A stretch of 64,000 bases of DNA from Halopseudomonas sabulinigri (GCF_900105255.1 NZ_LT629763.1:496001-560000); one strand, 5' to 3'; positions 52,520 through 64,000 are shown, counted from the stretch's first letter. The notes: generated by a model from the letters alone, not told the origin. Program-made: numbers and translations.

Positions 52520-54640
52520 ATGCCCCATCCGTTAAGCCCCCCCAACCGTCTGGTGCCGCTGTGTCTGGCATGTTTGCTTGCCTCGCCTGCACAGGCGCAA
52601 GAGGCGGTGCAGCTCGAGGCCATGACCATCTCTGGCGAGAAACTGGATGCGGTAGCGCAGGCTCGAGAGCAGCTGCATGACGTGCCCGGCGGCACCAACC
52701 TGATTGATATGCAGCAGGTCGAGCAGGGAAGGGTGGCCGGTGTGGCTGATGTGCTGGCGTATCAGCCCGGTGTGTATGCTCAGTCACCTGGCAACGAAGG
52801 GGTTAAAATCAGCATCCGAGGCTCGGGTATCAATCGTGGCCCCGGTGCGCATGCCTCCGGCAATCACATCATGCTCGACGGTCTGCCGCTGACCGGCTCC
52901 GGCGGCACACCCTATGAGCTGTTGGAACCGCTGTGGCTTAGCCGTGCGGAAGTGCTGCGTGGTGCTAACGGCTTTGACCGCGGCGCGCTGGCGTTGGGCG
53001 GCGCCGTTGACTACATCACCCGCAGCGGTTTTGATGCGCCGCGTCTGCAGCTGCGTATGGAGGCGGGCAGCGACGGCTACCTCAAGCGTCATATCGCTTC
53101 CGGTCAGGTTATCGACAACCTTGACTATTACCTCGGTGTCACCGATCTGCACTACGACGGCCAGCAGGATCACGCCGCCGGCAGTGGCAAGGGGGTGGTT
53201 GCCAACCTGGGCCTGCAGTTGAACCCCGATCTGGAAACCCGCTTCTTCCTGCGTTACCGCGAGACCGAACACCAATCGCCTGGCCGCCTGACCCAGTCGC
53301 AGATCGACGATGATCCGACCCAGGCCAGCGCCGCCAACATCGCCCGCGACGCAAAACGCGAGCAGCCTGGCAGTACCTGGCTGGCGAACAAGACCACGCT
53401 GCGCCTGGACGACGTCAGTACGCTGGAAATGGGATTGGTTTATCACCATTACCCGATGGACCTGATGGAGAGTCCGTACCGCATTCGGGTGGATTACAGT
53501 GATGTCAGTGCGACCCTGAATTACCGTCGTGAACACCAGCTGTTCGGGCTGAATTCGAACACCACGGTCGGCTGGCGCACCACCACCAACCTGCCAAGCA
53601 GCGATGCCAAGGAAACCGCCTACCAACCGCTCAATGCCAGCGGCACTGTCTATCCGGTGGGCACCCTGATGCGCAAATACACGCATCAGGGCTCAGACAA
53701 CGTACTGCATATCAGCAACGAGCTGGAACTGGCGCAGAATCTGTGGCTGACCAGTGGTCTGGCGTTGATTTACACCGAGCGCGAGGTCGAGGTGACCTGG
53801 CCAGATGCAGGAGAGAAGCTCAACGAAGGCACCTGGGATTACGCGCCGCGTCTGGGGCTGCGTTATCGCCTGGATTCTGGTAGCGAGCTTTACGGGAATC
53901 TGTCGCGCTCTGTAGAGCCGCCGCACCCGTGGTCGATGATATGGGGCTCGCCCACGCGTTTCCCGATCAGCAATCAGCCCTGGAGCAATCGCCAAAGTGC
54001 CCCGGTCAGCCTGGATAACCAGACCGCAACCACCTTTGAGGTTGGGGCGCGCGGTGACTCGCTGATTGGTCTCTGGGATCTGGCGTACTACTACGCACAG
54101 GTTCGGCATGAGTTGCTGACCATTGAGATAGAGCCCAACATTTTCGCCGAATCCAATGCCAGTCCGACCGTGCATCAAGGGCTGGAAGTCGGGCTGACCA
54201 GTCAGCTCTGGCAAGGCGGCGATCTGGGGGCGCTGGCGCTGCGTCAGGCGTACACCTTTAGCGACTTCCATTATCGCGATGACGATACCTTTGGCGGTAA
54301 CCGTCTGCCAGGGCTGCCGAGACACTATTATCAAGGTGAGCTGCGCTATCAGCATCCGGCAGGTGTCTATGTCGGGCTGAACGTAGAGCATGCTTCCAGG
54401 GTGCCGGTGGATTACGCCAATTCCTGGTACGCCGATGACTACACGACCTTTGGTGCGATCCTGGGGTACGAGGCGCCGCGGCAAGACTGGCAGGCATGGC
54501 TTGAGCTGCGCAATCTGACAGACGAGCGCTACGCCGCCACGGTTACGCCGGGTTACAACGACAACGGCGTGGAGGCTGCACGGCTGACGCCGGGCGAGAG
54601 CTTTGGCGTCTATACCGGATTTTCCTGGAGCTGGCTGTAA
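52520..54640 (+). CDS. TonB-dependent outer-membrane receptor
   Basis: 706 aa. Signal peptide ending LLASPAQAQ, a short TonB-box-like segment after EAVQLEAMTISGEK, the plug domain (about 50-165; IRGSGINRGPGAHASGNHIM and LDGLPL) and a 22-strand barrel ending FGVYTGFSWSWL with aromatic C-terminus. Closest in style to ferric-citrate/siderophore or metal-chelate receptors. I saw no clear Fur box upstream. Ligand unknown. Followed by a 53-aa ORF. Confidence 0.94.
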   Translation: MPHPLSPPNRLVPLCLACLLASPAQAQEAVQLEAMTISGEKLDAVAQAREQLHDVPGGTNLIDMQQVEQGRVAGVADVLAYQPGVYAQSPGNEGVKISIRGSGINRGPGAHASGNHIMLDGLPLTGSGGTPYELLEPLWLSRAEVLRGANGFDRGALALGGAVDYITRSGFDAPRLQLRMEAGSDGYLKRHIASGQVIDNLDYYLGVTDLHYDGQQDHAAGSGKGVVANLGLQLNPDLETRFFLRYRETEHQSPGRLTQSQIDDDPTQASAANIARDAKREQPGSTWLANKTTLRLDDVSTLEMGLVYHHYPMDLMESPYRIRVDYSDVSATLNYRREHQLFGLNSNTTVGWRTTTNLPSSDAKETAYQPLNASGTVYPVGTLMRKYTHQGSDNVLHISNELELAQNLWLTSGLALIYTEREVEVTWPDAGEKLNEGTWDYAPRLGLRYRLDSGSELYGNLSRSVEPPHPWSMIWGSPTRFPISNQPWSNRQSAPVSLDNQTATTFEVGARGDSLIGLWDLAYYYAQVRHELLTIEIEPNIFAESNASPTVHQGLEVGLTSQLWQGGDLGALALRQAYTFSDFHYRDDDTFGGNRLPGLPRHYYQGELRYQHPAGVYVGLNVEHASRVPVDYANSWYADDYTTFGAILGYEAPRQDWQAWLELRNLTDERYAATVTPGYNDNGVEAARLTPGESFGVYTGFSWSWL

Positions 54641-54745
54641 GGTCGGAGGTGAGCGGCGGGACCGCTCGTCCTGTCTACTGGAAAGCCTGCCTGACTCTGC
54701 TTCACTGAAGGGTAGGCCCTTGGTGATTCAGTCGGGAGGTACCCC

Positions 54746-54907
54746 ATGTCCTTTGATCAGCATCATCCCGGTGAGAACAACTTGCCACACTTGCCGTTGC
54801 CGGAACTGGACCCGCCCCACAGCCACTGGGAAGGGCCGATCGAAAGTGAAGAGCTGAATGAGCTGGATGCTGGGGAAGTGTACCGCATGCTGCATGAGGA
54901 CGATTAA
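54746..54907 (+). CDS. 53-aa acidic protein downstream of the TonB receptor
   Basis: Begins MSFDQHHPGENNLPHLPLPE and ends VYRMLHEDD; rich in H, P, D and E, no membrane segment. GGGAGGT lies five bases before the ATG, a near-perfect ribosome site, which is the main argument that it is real. It is 105 nt after the receptor stop and directly before a strong terminator. Histidine-rich N-terminus could bind metal; no function known. Confidence 0.6.
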   Translation: MSFDQHHPGENNLPHLPLPELDPPHSHWEGPIESEELNELDAGEVYRMLHEDD

Positions 54908-54946
54908 GCAGCATCGCTACGCTCGATAACCAGATGAAGAACTAAT

Positions 54947-54976
54947 AAAAAACCCGGCACAGAGGCCGGGTTTTTT
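54947..54976. terminator. Bidirectional rho-independent terminator
   Basis: A 12-bp perfect stem AAAAAACCCGGC / GCCGGGTTTTTT with loop ACAGAG. T-runs on both strands serve the small ORF on the plus strand and the ETF-QO gene on the minus strand, which converge here. Confidence 0.92.
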
Positions 54977-55024
54977 ATTGTGGCTTACAGCTCGGAATTT
55001 CCCGCTGTAACGCGCAGGTTCGCG

Positions 55025-56689
55025 TTACATGTTCGGGTAGTTCGGGCCGCCGGTGCCTTCAGGGGCCACCCAGTTGATGTTCTGGGAAGGGTCCTTGATA
55101 TCACAGGTTTTGCAATGCACGCAGTTCTGCGCATTGATCTGGAAGCGCTTGTCGCCGTTGTCTTCGGTCACGATCTCGTAAACGCCGGCCGGGCAGTAGC
55201 GCTGCGCAGGCTCGTCGTACAGCGGCAGGTTCTTCTCCAGCGGGATGCTTGGGTCTTTCAGCGTCAGGTGAACCGGCTGATCTTCTTCGTGGTTGGTGTT
55301 GGAGATAAACACCGAAGACAGCTTGTCGAAGCTGATAACCCCATCAGGCTTGGGATAATCGATCTTCTGCGCGTCGGCCGCCTTTTTCATGCAGGCGTAA
55401 TCCGGCTTGGTGTCGTGCAGGGTCAGCGGAATCTTGCCACCGAACCAGTTCTGGTCGATATAGTTGAACGCGCCGCCCATCAAGGGGCCAAACTTGTGGA
55501 TGGCCGGCCCGAAGTTGCGGGACGCGAACAGCTCGTCATACAGCCAGCTGGCCTTGAAGCCATCGACGTAACCGGTCAGCTCATCGCCGCCTTCACGGCC
55601 GGCCTTCAGCGCCTCGACAACGGCGTCAGCGGCAAGCATGCCAGACTTCATGGCGGTGTGGCTGCCCTTGATCTTGGCGAAGTTCAGGGTGCCCAGATCA
55701 CAACCGATCAGCGCGCCACCCGGGAAGACCATCTTCGGCAGTGAGTTCAGGCCACCTTTACAGATGGCGCGAGCGCCGTAGGAAACCCGCTTGCCGCCTT
55801 CCAGGTACTGCTTGATCACCGGATGGTGCTTGTAACGCTGGAATTCATCGAAAGGCGACAGGTGCGGATTGGCGTACGACAGGTCGATGATCAGACCAAC
55901 CACAATCTGGTTGTTCTCGATGTGGTACAGGAAGGAACCACCGGTGTTCTCGGTACCGACCACGTCGAGCGGCCAACCGGCGGTGTGTACCACCAGGCCT
56001 TGTTCGTGCTTGGCAGGGTCGATGTCCCAGATTTCCTTGATGCCGATACCGTAATGCTGGGCGTCGGCTTCTGAATCCAGATTGAAGCGCTTGATCAGTT
56101 GCTTGCCGATGTGGCCGCGGCAACCTTCGGCAAACAGCGTGTACTTGGCACGCAGTTCCATGCCGGGGGTGTAGAAGCCTTCCTTCGGGTTGCCTTCGCG
56201 GTCAACACCCAGGTCGCCGGTCAGAATGCCGCGAACCACGCCGTTCTCGTCGATCAGCGCTTCCTGTGCAGCGAAGCCGGGATAAACTTCAACTTCAAGA
56301 GCTTCGGCTTGCTCGGCCAGCCAGCGGCAGAGGTTGCCGAGGGAAATAATGTAGTTGCCTTCGTTGTGCATGGTCTTGGGCACAAAAAGGTCGGGAATCT
56401 TGCTGCCTTTTTCGGCACTGGTGAGCATGTAAATGTCATCACGAGTAACCGGTGTGTTCAGCGGGGCGCCAAGTTCTTTCCAGTCAGGGAACAGCTCTTC
56501 CAGTGCGCGGGGTTCAAACACGGCGCCAGAGAGGATGTGGGCGCCAACTTCAGAGCCTTTTTCTACGACGCAAACGCTGACTTCCTGGCCGGATTCAGCT
56601 GCCTGCTTTTTGATTCGACATGCAGCTGCCAGGCCGGATGGGCCAGCACCTACGATGACAACGTCAAACTCCATGAATTCGCGTTCCAC
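55025..56689 (-). CDS. Electron-transfer flavoprotein-ubiquinone oxidoreductase
   Basis: 554 aa from GTG 56689, with GGAG seven bases upstream; the frame extends further but without a ribosome site. FAD-binding start VVIVGAGPSGLAAACRIKK, the ubiquinone and membrane-contact region in the middle, and a 4Fe-4S domain with CPAGVYEIV, CVHCKTCDIKDPSQNINW near the C-terminus. It takes electrons from reduced ETF and passes them to ubiquinone at the inner membrane, linking fatty-acid and amino-acid oxidation to respiration. Divergent from etfBA, its electron donor. Confidence 0.97.
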   Translation of the reverse strand: MEREFMEFDVVIVGAGPSGLAAACRIKKQAAESGQEVSVCVVEKGSEVGAHILSGAVFEPRALEELFPDWKELGAPLNTPVTRDDIYMLTSAEKGSKIPDLFVPKTMHNEGNYIISLGNLCRWLAEQAEALEVEVYPGFAAQEALIDENGVVRGILTGDLGVDREGNPKEGFYTPGMELRAKYTLFAEGCRGHIGKQLIKRFNLDSEADAQHYGIGIKEIWDIDPAKHEQGLVVHTAGWPLDVVGTENTGGSFLYHIENNQIVVGLIIDLSYANPHLSPFDEFQRYKHHPVIKQYLEGGKRVSYGARAICKGGLNSLPKMVFPGGALIGCDLGTLNFAKIKGSHTAMKSGMLAADAVVEALKAGREGGDELTGYVDGFKASWLYDELFASRNFGPAIHKFGPLMGGAFNYIDQNWFGGKIPLTLHDTKPDYACMKKAADAQKIDYPKPDGVISFDKLSSVFISNTNHEEDQPVHLTLKDPSIPLEKNLPLYDEPAQRYCPAGVYEIVTEDNGDKRFQINAQNCVHCKTCDIKDPSQNINWVAPEGTGGPNYPNM

Positions 56690-56980
56690 TATGTATCTCC
56701 TAACTCTAGGCCGGTCACAAGTATCGATTTTCGTATGATCTTCCATGATCGATTAGCCGCGAAGTATAACAGCCCGTTGTTTCGGCTCCAATCCAAAGAT
56801 GGCGTTTTGTCTCGCTCTTGCGTCTATGGTCGGGTTGCAAGTATTGACCGTCTGTGAGCTGACCGTCATGATAAAGGGCTTTTGAATGACGGGCCCGCTT
56901 TAGTCTGAATGTGAATAAAATGGACTTTTTAGTCATGTTTTGCGGGTTTTTGTTTTGGTCCATCCGAAAATGAGGCAATC

Positions 56981-57730
56981 ATGAAGGTACTTGTAGCGGT
57001 TAAGCGAGTCGTTGATTACAACGTCAAGGTTCGCGTCAAGGCGGACAACTCCGGCGTCGATCTCGCCAACGTCAAAATGTCGATGAACCCCTTCTGCGAA
57101 ATCGCCGTGGAAGAAGCCGTACGCCTGAAAGAAAAAGGCGTCGCGACTGAAATCATCGCCGTCACCGTCGGCCCGACTGCTGCCCAGGAGCAGCTGCGCA
57201 CCGCACTGGCACTGGGTGCCGACCGCGCCGTGCTGGTCGAGTCGGCCGAAGAGCTGAGCTCGCTGGCCATCGCCAAACTGCTCAAGGGCGTTGTCGACAA
57301 GGAACAGCCTCAGCTGGTCATCCTCGGCAAGCAGGCGATCGATTCCGACAACAACCAGACTGGCCAGATGCTGGCGGCACTGAGCGGTTACGCCCAGGGC
57401 ACCTTTGCCTCTGAAGTCGCGGTTGATGGCGAGAGCGTCAAGGTCACCCGCGAAATCGACGGCGGTCTGCAGACTGTTGCCCTCAAGCTGCCGGCCATCG
57501 TGACCACCGACCTGCGCCTGAACGAGCCACGCTACGCGTCGCTGCCGAACATCATGAAGGCCAAGAAGAAGCCGCTGGAAACCCTCAAGCCGGAAGATCT
57601 GGGCGTCAGCACCAGCTCCACCGTGACCACCCTGAAGGTTGAAGCCCCGGCCGCGCGCAGCGCCGGCATCAAGGTCAAGAGCGTCGACGAACTGGTCGAC
57701 AAACTCAAGAACGAAGCCAAGGTGATCTAA
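56981..57730 (+). CDS. etfB: Electron transfer flavoprotein beta subunit
   Basis: 249 aa. Starts [20 protein letters not shown], with the family's GADRAVLV and [20 protein letters not shown] and the C-terminal recognition region [20 protein letters not shown]. Binds AMP and pairs with EtfA, taking electrons from acyl-CoA dehydrogenases. The etfA gene begins directly after the stop. Confidence 0.97.
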   Translation: MKVLVAVKRVVDYNVKVRVKADNSGVDLANVKMSMNPFCEIAVEEAVRLKEKGVATEIIAVTVGPTAAQEQLRTALALGADRAVLVESAEELSSLAIAKLLKGVVDKEQPQLVILGKQAIDSDNNQTGQMLAALSGYAQGTFASEVAVDGESVKVTREIDGGLQTVALKLPAIVTTDLRLNEPRYASLPNIMKAKKKPLETLKPEDLGVSTSSTVTTLKVEAPAARSAGIKVKSVDELVDKLKNEAKVI

Positions 57731-58660
57731 ATGACGATTTTGGTTATTGCTGAACACAACAACGCCGAGCTGAACGCAGCGACCCTGAACACCCTGGCCG
57801 CTGCTGCGGCCATCGGTGGCGACATCGACGTACTGGTTGCTGGCGAAGGCTGCTCCGCCGTGGCCGACGCCGCGGCCAAGGCCGCTGGCGTGAGCAAGGT
57901 GCTGCTGGCCGATAACGCCGCTTATGCACACCAGCTGCCGGAAAACATCGCAGCCCTGGTTGCCGAGCTGGGCAAGGGCTACAGCCACATTCTGGCCGCT
58001 GCCAGCACCAACGGTAAGAACTACCTGCCGCGCGTTGCCGCGCTGCTGGACGTTGACCAGATCTCCGAGATCATTGCCGTCGAAAGCGCCGATACCTTCA
58101 AGCGCCCGATCTACGCCGGTAACGCTATTGCCACCGTGCAATCGAGCGCCGCCATCAAGGTCATCACCGTGCGCGCCACCGGCTTTGACGCCGTGGCAGC
58201 CGAAGGCGGCAGCGCCAGTGTTGAAGCGGTTTCCGCGGTGCAGGACGCGGGCGTTTCCAGCTTTGTGGGTGAAGAGCTGGCCAAGTCTGACCGTCCTGAA
58301 CTGGCCGGTGCCAAGATCGTCGTTTCGGGCGGCCGCGGTATGCAGAATGGCGACAACTTCGAAATGCTCTACAAGGTGGCCGACAAGCTGGGCGCTGCGG
58401 TAGGTGCATCACGCGCTGCGGTTGACGCCGGCTTCGTACCCAACGACATGCAGGTTGGTCAGACCGGCAAGATCGTCGCACCGCAGCTGTACGTTGCAGT
58501 CGGCATCTCCGGCGCCATCCAGCATTTGGCCGGTATGAAAGACTCCAAGGTGATCGTTGCGATCAACAAGGACGAAGAAGCGCCGATCTTCCAGGTAGCG
58601 GATTACGGTCTGGTGGCAGACCTGTTTGAAGCTGTGCCTGAGCTGGAAAGCAAGCTCTAA
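57731..58660 (+). CDS. etfA: Electron transfer flavoprotein alpha subunit
   Basis: 309 aa. FAD-binding C-terminal domain is intact: [78 protein letters not shown]. Forms the FAD-holding heterodimer with EtfB. ATG follows the etfB stop without a gap (TAAATG), so translation is coupled. The unit ends at the terminator at 58706. Confidence 0.97.
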   Translation: MTILVIAEHNNAELNAATLNTLAAAAAIGGDIDVLVAGEGCSAVADAAAKAAGVSKVLLADNAAYAHQLPENIAALVAELGKGYSHILAAASTNGKNYLPRVAALLDVDQISEIIAVESADTFKRPIYAGNAIATVQSSAAIKVITVRATGFDAVAAEGGSASVEAVSAVQDAGVSSFVGEELAKSDRPELAGAKIVVSGGRGMQNGDNFEMLYKVADKLGAAVGASRAAVDAGFVPNDMQVGQTGKIVAPQLYVAVGISGAIQHLAGMKDSKVIVAINKDEEAPIFQVADYGLVADLFEAVPELESKL

Positions 58661-58800
58661 GCCGCAGGCCAAGAGCAGCCGCAAGCTTCAAGCGGCAGCT
58701 ACAAGAAAACCCCGGTCTCGAGAGAGCCGGGGTTTTTGGTTTTAGGCCTCGCGGCAAGCTGCAAGCCTTAAGCTGCAAGTAACACCCAGACCAGCACGCG
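58660..58800. repeat. Short CAAGCTTCAAGC/CAAGCTGCAAGC-type repeats
   Basis: GCAAGCTTCAAGCGGCAGC (58681) and GCAAGCTGCAAGCCTTAAGC (58753) flank the terminator. Such degenerate GCAAGCT-type repeats are a common intergenic element in pseudomonads; the copies here are short and not exact. Confidence 0.45.
58706..58738 (+). terminator. Rho-independent terminator after etfBA
   Basis: AAAACCCCGG ... CCGGGGTTTT stem with TCTCGAGAGAG in the loop region and a T-run. It ends the etfBA unit; the A-run on the other side may also terminate lpxH transcription. Confidence 0.9.
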
Positions 58801-58831
58801 CCTGGAGTTTGCTTTTGCTTTTGCTTGTCGC

Positions 58832-59581
58832 TTATGGCTTACGGCTCGAGTCGGCGGCAGCCAGCGCGAACGATTCAAGATGGTAGCCACTTTCATCAAC
58901 CAATAAGTACCACCCAGCCTGATCCCAGTCACCCAGTACTATGCGCTCGGCCGGTTCGCCGTCAATCATCAAGGGGTGGCGGGCGGGGCGGTGGGTGTGG
59001 CCGTGAATCAGCGTGCGTACGCCTTGATTACGCATTACTTCGGCCACTTCACCCAGGTTAACGTCGGTAATGTCTGCCGCCTTCATGCGGGTTCGGCTTT
59101 GGCTTTCATCGCGCAATTTGCGGCCAATTTTCCGCCGCGTGCGCAGTGGCAGGTTGCGCAAGACAAAACGGCTGGTGGGGTTGCGCAGCCATTTGCGCAT
59201 GCGTATGTAATCGAGGTCGTCGATGCAGAGGCTGTCACCGTGCATCAACAGCACCGGCTCTCCGTTCAAGTTCACGATGCTGGGATCGCGCAGTAGCGTA
59301 CAGCCGGCCTTACGGCAAAAACGGCGCCCCAGCAGGAAATCGCGATTGCCATGCATGAGAAAAACTTTCACGCCACGGCTGCCCAGTTCGGCCAGGGCGG
59401 CAGCGGCCTGTTCACCCAGCGTATCCATGGCGTCATCGCCGAGCCAGACCTCAAAAAAGTCGCCGAGTATATACAGCTCGTCGACCTTGCTGGCCTGGTC
59501 CTTCAGGCATTGCAAAAACGCCCGGGTGATATCCGGGCGTTTTGCTTCTAGATGCAGGTCGGAGATAAACAGATAGCGCAT
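58832..59581 (-). CDS. lpxH: UDP-2,3-diacylglucosamine diphosphatase LpxH
   Basis: 249 aa. Calcineurin-like motifs: [28 protein letters not shown], and HGHTHRP. It hydrolyses UDP-2,3-diacylglucosamine to lipid X in lipid A biosynthesis, at the inner-membrane surface. Follows ppiB closely on the same strand; the lpxH-ppiB-glnS-cysS order is conserved in pseudomonads. Confidence 0.96.
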   Translation of the reverse strand: MRYLFISDLHLEAKRPDITRAFLQCLKDQASKVDELYILGDFFEVWLGDDAMDTLGEQAAAALAELGSRGVKVFLMHGNRDFLLGRRFCRKAGCTLLRDPSIVNLNGEPVLLMHGDSLCIDDLDYIRMRKWLRNPTSRFVLRNLPLRTRRKIGRKLRDESQSRTRMKAADITDVNLGEVAEVMRNQGVRTLIHGHTHRPARHPLMIDGEPAERIVLGDWDQAGWYLLVDESGYHLESFALAAADSSRKP

Positions 59582-59595
59582 CTGCGAGGCGGTAC

Positions 59596-60090
59596 TCAGT
59601 CGACCAGTTCGGCGCGTTCGATGATCACGTCGTCTGCAGGTACGTCCTGGTGGCCGGCACGCGAGGTGGTGCTTACAGCCTTGATTTTCTCGACTACGTC
59701 CATGCCATCGCTGACCTTACCGAATACCGCGTAACCCCAGCCCTGGGTGGTCTTTGCGCTGTGGTTGAGGAAGTCGTTATCTGACACGTTGATAAAGAAC
59801 TGGGCGCTGGCAGAGTGCGGCTCCATGGTGCGTGCCATGGCGACGGTGCCTACCGCGTTGCCTACGCCGTTGTCGGCTTCGTTCTTGATCGGCGCGCGAG
59901 TATCTTTTTGCTTCATGCCGGGTTCAAAACCGCCGCCCTGGATCATGAAGTTGCTGATGACACGGTGGAAGATGGTGCCGTCGTAGTGGCCGTCTTTAAC
60001 GTACTGCTTGAAGTTTTCGACTGTCTCGGGGGCTTTGTCGGCGAAGAGTTCTAGGGTGATAACGCCGTAGTTTGTATGCAGTTTGACCAT
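59596..60090 (-). CDS. ppiB: Cyclophilin-type peptidyl-prolyl isomerase B
   Basis: 164 aa from ATG 60090, with GAGG upstream; an in-frame start at 60150 is rejected. Catalytic arginine in [46 protein letters not shown]: a complete cytoplasmic cyclophilin. No signal peptide. First gene of the minus-strand pair with lpxH, 14 nt gap. Confidence 0.95.
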   Translation of the reverse strand: MVKLHTNYGVITLELFADKAPETVENFKQYVKDGHYDGTIFHRVISNFMIQGGGFEPGMKQKDTRAPIKNEADNGVGNAVGTVAMARTMEPHSASAQFFINVSDNDFLNHSAKTTQGWGYAVFGKVSDGMDVVEKIKAVSTTSRAGHQDVPADDVIIERAELVD

Positions 60091-60254
60091 CGGGCAGTCC
60101 TCGGGCAAAAAAATCTGGTGGGGTAGCGTCGCGCAAGTGCGTTGTCGCATTCAGGCGCTTGACAGTTTCGGGTATGATACGGGTTTTGGCCAACTCGGCC
60201 TAGCCAAAATCCGTGATGCCGCAGGCGTCACCCGTAGCGAGTTTTGCTGACCTT

Positions 60255-61921
60255 ATGAACAAACCCGAAGCCACGCCGCCCAGTCACTTTCTGCGCCAGA
60301 TCGTTCAGTCGGATCTAAGCAGCGGCAAGCACGATAGCATCGTCACCCGTTTCCCTCCTGAGCCCAACGGCTATCTGCATATTGGCCACGCCAAATCAAT
60401 CTGTCTCAATTTCGGTTTGGCCAAGGAGTTTGCTGGTGCCTGTCATCTGCGTTTTGATGACACCAATCCCGCCAAGGAAGAGCAGGAATACATCGATGCG
60501 ATCAAGCAGGATGTTGAGTGGTTGGGTTTTGAGTGGGCCGGCAATGTGCGTTATGCCTCCGACTATTTTGATCAGTTGCACGCCTGGGCGATTGAGCTGA
60601 TCAAAGCTGGTAAGGCTTATGTCTGTGAGTTGTCGCCAGAGCAAGCGCGCGAATACCGGGGCTCGCTCACTGAGCCCGGCAAGAACAGCCCGTTCCGCGA
60701 TCGCAGCGTTGAAGAGAATCTGGACCAATTCGCCCGCATGACCGCCGGCGAGTTTGCCGACGGCGCCAAGGTATTGCGCGCCAAGATCGACATGGCCGCG
60801 CCCAACATGAATCTGCGCGACCCCATTCTGTACCGCATCCGTCACGCCCATCATCACCAGACGGGTGACAAATGGTGCGTGTATCCCAGCTATGACTTCA
60901 CTCATGGGCAGTCTGATGCGATCGAAGGCGTTACGCATTCGATCTGTACGCTGGAGTTTGAAGATCACCGGCCGCTGTACGAATGGTGCTTGAACAATCT
61001 GCCGGTGCCAGCGACGCCGCGGCAGTACGAATTTGCCCGTCTGAATCTGAATTACACAGTAACCAGCAAGCGCAAGCTGAAGCAGTTGGTCGACGAAAAA
61101 CACGTGGATGGCTGGGACGATCCACGTATGTCCACTATCAGTGCCTTCCGTCGCCGTGGCTATACGCCGGCGTCCATTCGGGAGTTCTGCGAGCGCATTG
61201 GGGTAACCCGCTCCGACGGCGTGGTGGACATGGGCGTGCTGGAATTCTGTATCCGTGACGACCTGGATGCACACGCGCCGCGAGCCATGTGCGTGCTCAA
61301 GCCGCTGAAGGTGACCATTACCAATTATCCCGAGGGCCAGACCGAGCTGCTGAGCCTGCCGCGTCATCCCAAGGAAGACATCGGCGTGCGCGAACTGCCT
61401 TTCGAGCGCGAGATTTACATCGATCAGGATGACTACATGGTTGATCCGCCCAAGGGCTACAAGCGCCTGGTGCCAGGTGGCGAAGTGCGTCTGCGCGGCA
61501 GCTATGTGATCCGCGCTGACGAGGCAGTGACCGACGCAGACGGCAACATCGTCGAGCTGCTGTGCTCGTATGATCCGGATACCCTGGGCAAGAATCCCGA
61601 AGGTCGCAAGGTCAAGGGCGTGATTCACTGGGTGCCGGCAGCTGCCAGCATCGAGTGCGAGGTACGCTTGTACGACCGCTTGTTCAAGACGCCAAACCCG
61701 GACAAGGGCGAAGAGGGCGCAGGCTTTCTGGATAACATCAATCCCGAGTCGCTGATCGTGCTCACCGGTTGCCGTGCCGAGCCCTCATTGGCATCCGCCA
61801 GCGTGGATGATCGCTTCCAGTTCGAGCGCGAAGGCTACTTCTGCCTGGACTCGAAAGACGCCACCGCAGAGCGTCCGGTATTCAACCGTACTGTCACCTT
61901 GCGCGACTCCTGGGGTAACTG

Positions 61922-61922
<1 letters not shown>
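60255..61922 (+). CDS. glnS: Glutaminyl-tRNA synthetase
   Basis: 555 aa from ATG 60255 ([20 protein letters not shown]), the usual start; ATG 60213 would add 14 residues. Class I motif HIGH in [19 protein letters not shown]-equivalent [10 protein letters not shown], and the two C-terminal beta barrels of GlnS. Its stop overlaps the cysS start (TGATG). Confidence 0.97.
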
Positions 61923-63307
<1,385 letters not shown>

Positions 63308-63309
63308 TG

Positions 63310-64000
63310 ATGCCGCACAGCATGACGGACCTTACCGGGCGGGTTGCCCTGGTCACGGGTGCGGGCAGCCCCGATGGTATTGGCTTTGCAACGGCCAAGA
63401 TGTTCTATGCCGCTGGTGCAGAGGTGGTGCTGACATCCACCACCAACCGTATCTTTCAGCGGCAAAATGAGCTGGACCCGGAGCGCGCGCACAGTATGGC
63501 GTTAGTGGCGGACCTGACCCACCCGGAGCAGGCCGCCGAATTGATCGATCAGATCACGGCACGCTTTGGTCGGGTCGACATTCTGGTCAATAACGCCGGT
63601 ATGACGCAGTCCGGCGTTGAAGAGCCGATTGGTGAGTTGTTCCACCAGATGCCGTTTCAGCACTGGCAGCGCGAGATCGATCTGAACCTCAACACCTGTG
63701 TGCACATAAGCCAGTTGGTCTTACGGCATATGCTGCAGGCGGGGTTTGGCCGCGTCATCAATATTGCGTCGGTCACCGGCCCGCTGGTGACCTTTCCGGG
63801 TACTGCGGGTTACAGCGCCGCCAAGTCAGCGATGGTCGGGCTGACCCGCTCCATCGCCCACGAGGTGGCGGGGCAGGGGATCACGGTCAACGCCATTGCG
63901 CCGGGCTGGATTGAAACGCCCTCAAGCATGCCGGCCGAACTGGAAGCAGGACGCCGCACGCCGGTGGGTCGGCCAGGGCGACCCGAGGAGGTCGCGCGGG
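63310..64000 (+). CDS. Short-chain dehydrogenase/reductase, 3' end beyond window
   Basis: 230 residues visible, open to the window end. NAD(P)-binding start VALVTGAGSPDGIGFATAKM, NNAG in DILVNNAGMTQSG, the catalytic S of INIASVTG and YSAAK (YxxxK), and a PGWIETPSSMP substrate-side loop. FabG-like SDR. ATG 63310 lies 2 nt after the cysS stop; ATG 63322 is an alternative start. In Pseudomonas folD often follows cysS, so this neighbour is a variation. Substrate unknown. Confidence 0.93.
   Translation, partial: MPHSMTDLTGRVALVTGAGSPDGIGFATAKMFYAAGAEVVLTSTTNRIFQRQNELDPERAHSMALVADLTHPEQAAELIDQITARFGRVDILVNNAGMTQSGVEEPIGELFHQMPFQHWQREIDLNLNTCVHISQLVLRHMLQAGFGRVINIASVTGPLVTFPGTAGYSAAKSAMVGLTRSIAHEVAGQGITVNAIAPGWIETPSSMPAELEAGRRTPVGRPGRPEEVAR

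Noticed and set aside
58825-59061. Plus-strand ORF opposite the end of lpxH
   Set aside because: Antisense of the conserved LpxH C-terminus containing HGHTHRP.

Overview
The window looks like chromosomal DNA of a gammaproteobacterium of the Pseudomonas/Halopseudomonas group. The basis is the lpxH-ppiB-glnS-cysS block, the etfBA/ETF-QO locus, the FAN1 nuclease next to a DinG/XPD-type helicase, and overall protein character. The genus assignment is inference from recognised proteins, without a database search. Two unlike parts meet near 14.0 kb.

Region 1 (1 to about 14.0 kb) is the right end of an integrated accessory island. It is visibly more A+T-rich than the rest, with loose spacing and many broken genes. 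It carries a umuC-type polymerase cut by the window start, a single-chain MmeI-like (Type IIL) restriction-modification enzyme, a SLATT-like two-helix membrane protein overlapping a 42-residue proline-rich ORF, a repeat/coiled-coil/TPR protein, a frameshifted uracil-DNA-glycosylase-like gene and a secreted endonuclease I with a C-terminal Ada-like zinc module. A duplicated cassette of unknown function follows (8.8-11.9 kb). Each copy has a nearly perfect palindrome in front of an unknown ORF and a divergent antitoxin-like/unknown unit, and the two copies have decayed in complementary ways. The island ends with a small membrane protein, a 56-aa AlpA-like regulator and a tyrosine integrase. A hairpin, a terminator and an AraC C-terminal fragment mark the junction.

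Region 2 (14.4-41.5 kb) is GC-richer core or lineage DNA. It holds a MerR regulator with a 19-bp-spacer promoter in front of an NAD-dependent epimerase; an exported acetoacetate-decarboxylase-like protein; two GGDEF-EAL proteins, one in a histidine kinase / response regulator operon; YghU-type GST; a chemoreceptor; the coupled FAN1/helicase pair; a DUF4105 protein; a glutamine amidotransferase; ArfB; a RIO kinase; a Tat-exported PhoD phosphatase; an M14-like peptidase; a serine hydrolase and a YkgJ-type cysteine-cluster protein. An intergenic stretch at 39.0-39.6 kb holds two inverted copies of a repeat.

Region 3 (41.5-52.3 kb) is a six-gene divergent cluster: circularly permuted ATP-grasp, alpha-E and zinc-peptidase genes on the minus strand, and a giant transglutaminase-like/DUF2126 protein, an ATP-grasp/alpha-E fusion and a second transglutaminase-like protein on the plus strand. 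The gene set is a known predicted peptide-ligation/cleavage system whose product is not known to me. Here the fusion protein has lost the ATP-grasp motifs that the stand-alone copy keeps. I consider this the best candidate for an undescribed system in the window.

Region 4 (52.5-64.0 kb) contains a TonB-dependent receptor with a 53-aa acidic ORF downstream, ETF-QO divergent from etfBA, then lpxH and ppiB (minus) divergent from glnS-cysS and a short-chain dehydrogenase that runs off the window end. I recognised no rRNA, complete tRNA, CRISPR array or IS element.
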